From positions 2,108,001 to 2,172,000 of the forward strand of contig OZ241848.1 in assembly GCA_965202795.1 (NCBI GenBank): a stretch of 64,000 nt of DNA. The letters are read 5' to 3'. Source of the stretch: JACOND01 sp965202795 (GTDB lineage: Bacteria; Bdellovibrionota; Bdellovibrionia; Bdellovibrionales; UBA1609). The notes beneath the pieces were generated by a model that did no database searches, was not told the DNA's origin, and saw nothing but the letters and a program-made list of their open reading frames with translations. The translations under genes were made by a program, and so were the position numbers. This document shows positions 61,751 through 64,000 of this stretch, piece by piece (position 1 is the first letter of the stretch; every line of letters starts with the position of its first letter).

Positions 61751-62329
61751 TTATAATTCTGGCCGCTTTTTTAACTCAATTATTGTCTTTTTTAACAGAT
61801 TCAGGCGGCGGGCAGCCTCTGTTATTTCCTTTAACATCAAGACCAGTTTCTCCGGGCCTGTCCTCTTCCTCCAGAGGGTCATACCGCTTGGGTCACACGG
61901 CAAAACATGCGTATAATGCTCCTGACCGCAAAAATACTGCCATTGCGGATTCTCTGTAAAAAATGCCAAAACAGCCTCATCGCTCAAGTTGTAAGCGCGC
62001 TGGAGATAATGCAGGCCAGCCATTAAACGAATGGAAAGGCCGAGGCGGCCGCCTCTGTTTGCTGGGCCGGCCCCGCAGCCGTTCCTGTTTGCTGGGCCGG
62101 CCTCGCGGCCGTTCCTGTTTGCTGGGCCGGCCTCGCGGCCGTTCCTGTTTGCTGGGCCGGCCTCGCGGCCGTTCCTGAGATGAAACTCAGGGCCAAAAGA
62201 CTGCTCAAAAACCTTCCAGTTTATATGCTTTGACAAAATAACCAGAGGATGGCCCTCAAGCGCCAGATCCTTTGTCCTTTTTAAAAATAAATCAGCCTGC
62301 CCGCTGCGGCCGCGATTTTTTGAAAACAT
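61751..62329 (-). pseudogene. IS5-family transposase N-terminal fragment
   Basis: 192 codons. INWKVFEQSFGPEF, then LSIRLMAGLHYLQRAYNLSD and ENPQWQYFCGQEHYTHVLPC match the N-terminal (DUF772) domain of IS5-group transposases. The catalytic domain is missing. A 30-base repeat has been expanded between the two halves (residues about 53-92), where relatives have only a short GRPG stretch. It is of a different IS5 subgroup from the fragment at 44314, and lies on the right side of the AT-rich island. Confidence 0.8.
62056..62175. repeat. 30-base tandem repeat within a transposase fragment
   Basis: Four 30-base units (starting 62056, 62086, 62116, 62146) near TGTTTGCTGGGCCGGCC-TCGCGGCCGTTCC. They give the minus-strand peptide unit NGREAGPANR and belong to the dispersed TGTTTGCTGGG family. 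Confidence 0.9.
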
Positions 62330-63098
62330 AAACCCTCTCTCAAACTGTTTGTTTTTGCAGAAAAATTTTCAGAGGGACATACAGAAATTCCGGCTTTTTC
62401 TCGAGCAATTATTGTCCCAAAAAAATCCCAAAAAAAAAGGCTTTTTTAATCCAGCCAGACTTTATTGCCTAAATTAAACAGGCTTTCGCTTTCATCACAT
62501 CAAGGCTTCAGGCGCGGATCAGGGGCAAAGCGCCTTAAAACCAAAAAAACCCGCTCCGCAGAGGGGGCCGCGCGGCGGTTAGGGGCTGAAGGCTCCTTTT
62601 CAGGAAAATACAGCTTTTTTAGGGAAGTCAAGCAAAAAAAGCAAAAATTTTGTCCCGGCGCTGAACCGCCTCTTTTGTCCCGGCGCCTGCGCTGAGCCAG
62701 CGCTTTCCTCCTGGCCTCGCGGAAGCCTCTGCCCTCCCCGCGGCCCCGCTGAACCTCTGCCCCCCTGCGGGGGAGCTTCTTCCCTCCCCAGGAAGCCAGC
62801 CAGATCCCGGCGCTGAGATCCTGCTTTCTCCCCCGGCCAGGCGAGAGGCCTCACCCTCCTTCAGGAAGCCGGCCAGATCCCGGCGCTGAACCTCTGGTTT
62901 TGCCTGGTCCCGGCAAAGCCTCAGGGCATTGAGCGGAGCTTATAGCCTCATGCCGCGATGCGCAAAAAAACGGGGCCGAAAACATCTTTGCCGGCTGTGT
63001 TCAGCCAGCTTAGGCCAGGGGGCATGCGGGGCCGCATTGCAAATAAAGAGATGCCTTATGTCCAGCCAGCCTTAAACCCCGTGGCTGGGAACCGCGCC
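62330..63098. repeat. gap with repeat units, right of the island
   Basis: No gene is supported. Units of the GCGCTGAACCTCTGC-type repeat lie at about 62637-62900 (four anchors). Their minus-strand frame (QRRDLAGFLGREE) is the same as in the array at 56225. The remainder is GC-rich with short A-runs. Confidence 0.6.
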
Positions 63099-63126
63099 AA
63101 AAAAGGCGGGGCTGAAAAGCCCCGCC
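63099..63126 (-). terminator. intrinsic terminator of the pilin gene
   Basis: On the minus strand, stem GGCGGGGCT with loop TTTC and AGCCCCGCC is followed by six T. It stands 16 bases after the pilin stop codon. Confidence 0.85.
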
Positions 63127-63141
63127 CGCGATAAAAATTGC

Positions 63142-63927
63142 TTAGCTGCAGGTTCCGTTTGTATTGCAAGTAACGGTAGTTGCGGCAGTACTTGCGCCGC
63201 CTGTGCAAACACCGCCTGCTGGTATTGAAATAGCTGACGATTTAGGACACTGTGATAAACCAGAAAGATCCGGGGTGCAACCAGGAAGACATGTGCCTGG
63301 AGAACCCTGAAGAGTGCCTCGTGTCCCTGCTATCGGTGGAGTTGCACTAGGATCAGGATCCACCCCCCCTTGGCAAGATAATCCACCAGGAGCAGTATCC
63401 CCGCAAGGGGTCCCTATGGGAAAGGCGTAAAGCGGAGTTGCTGTCGGAACCCCTGTATTGTTGTTTTCATATTGAACGCAGGCATTTACACCCTGTCCCG
63501 TCAATACAACATCCCAGCAGGCTTTTTGAGTTCCCGCCATAACTGTAATTGTTGATCCCTTCTGCGCTTGGAGTGTGTTGTTTATAGTGCTGCTGGCGCA
63601 AGCTGCAAAAGCGTTTACCGCCAAACAGGCCGGGAAGGCTTTTTGTATCTGAGCGATGTTGCTGACAAGGGTTTCCCTGACCGCGCGGCGCTGATAGCCC
63701 TGATAAGCGGGGATGGCCACTGCCGCCAGGACCCCGATAATGCCAATCACGACCAAAAGCTCGATCAGTGAAAATCCGCCCTCGCTGCGGCGGTTTCCCC
63801 CAGTGATGAGGTTTTGGCGCCTCCAGCTTTGACTTTTTTGACCCCAGTTTTTTTGAATCCGCCTTTTTTGATTGAAGGAAAAAAAGCGGAAAAATCCTTT
63901 AATTGTTTCCATTTTGGTTGTTTCCAT
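63142..63927 (-). CDS. pilA: type IV pilin or major pseudopilin
   Basis: A 261-residue prepilin. The start is the ATG at 63927, seven bases after GGAGG. The cleavage site is Gly51/Phe52 in SEGG-FSLIELLVVIGIIGVL, with Glu at mature position 5 and a typical hydrophobic N-terminal helix ending AIPAYQGYQ. The 51-residue basic leader is far longer than the usual 6-25 residues. The mature domain has several Cys pairs and a Gly/Thr/Pro-rich C-terminus ending CNTNGTCS. A strong terminator follows. It is the probable substrate of PilB/PilC at 15.8-21.8 kb. Confidence 0.88.
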   Translation of the reverse strand: METTKMETIKGFFRFFSFNQKRRIQKNWGQKSQSWRRQNLITGGNRRSEGGFSLIELLVVIGIIGVLAAVAIPAYQGYQRRAVRETLVSNIAQIQKAFPACLAVNAFAACASSTINNTLQAQKGSTITVMAGTQKACWDVVLTGQGVNACVQYENNNTGVPTATPLYAFPIGTPCGDTAPGGLSCQGGVDPDPSATPPIAGTRGTLQGSPGTCLPGCTPDLSGLSQCPKSSAISIPAGGVCTGGASTAATTVTCNTNGTCS

Positions 63928-64000
63928 GGAATTGCCTCCTATGGGTTTGTTTTGCCTTTGCCGCCCCCCTGCCGCCAGACCCATCCTGCCAGCCGCCCCC

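Overview
The window comes from a Gram-negative bacterium. It carries several lipoprotein signal peptides, predicted outer-membrane or periplasmic proteins, a type IV pilus (PilB, PilC, a pilin), and an Alternative Complex III respiratory operon. Abundant Sel1, ankyrin, WG, J-domain and trypsin-like proteins would suit a predatory or host-associated lineage (for example Bdellovibrionota or another former deltaproteobacterial group). No rRNA or tRNA gene is visible, so this placement is inference only. Most of the window is GC-rich; about 45.4-61.7 kb is visibly richer in A and T.

Layout: 0-2.3 kb, two small exported proteins and secE-nusG. 2.4-15.6 kb, a trypsin-Sel1 protein, a five-gene minus-strand cluster of exported or lipoprotein genes, a zinc-ribbon/M48 membrane protease and a second trypsin-Sel1 protein. 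15.8-21.8 kb, pilB and pilC separated by a secreted J-domain/ankyrin protein. 22-25 kb, fused gcvP. 25-33 kb, mixed genes: lipoprotein, WG-repeat protein, AAA/DUF4143 ATPase, ZIP-like transporter, CBS protein, Dps, purN and a DUF368 lipid-carrier transporter. 33.2-42.5 kb, actB-C-D-E then actF, split by a prepilin-like/hexapeptide-repeat gene that sits behind a 20-base poly-C tract. 42.7-43.9 kb, two Bor-like lipoproteins.

The AT-rich island (45.4-61.7 kb) lies between two truncated IS5-family transposases and looks like a defence island. Its first part has a 1304-residue SIR2 protein, then a minus-strand operon that reads toxin (HigB/Gp49-like), antitoxin (XRE), SecB-like chaperone, AAA ATPase, PIN-like protein, second AAA ATPase and an unknown protein. 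Its second part is a tightly overlapping minus-strand operon: coiled-coil membrane protein, two tiny ORFs, HTH protein, YwgA-like winged helix, membrane protein, PD-(D/E)XK nuclease and a tRNA-guanine-transglycosylase-like protein. I do not recognise either gene combination as a described system; they are the best candidates for something new.

The window is also rich in short tandem and dispersed repeats. Some sit inside reading frames, keep them open and extend signal-peptide regions. One dispersed family with a TGTTTGCTGGG core recurs in at least eight places, and another (GCGCTGAACCTCTGC-type) clusters at the edges and in the middle of the island.
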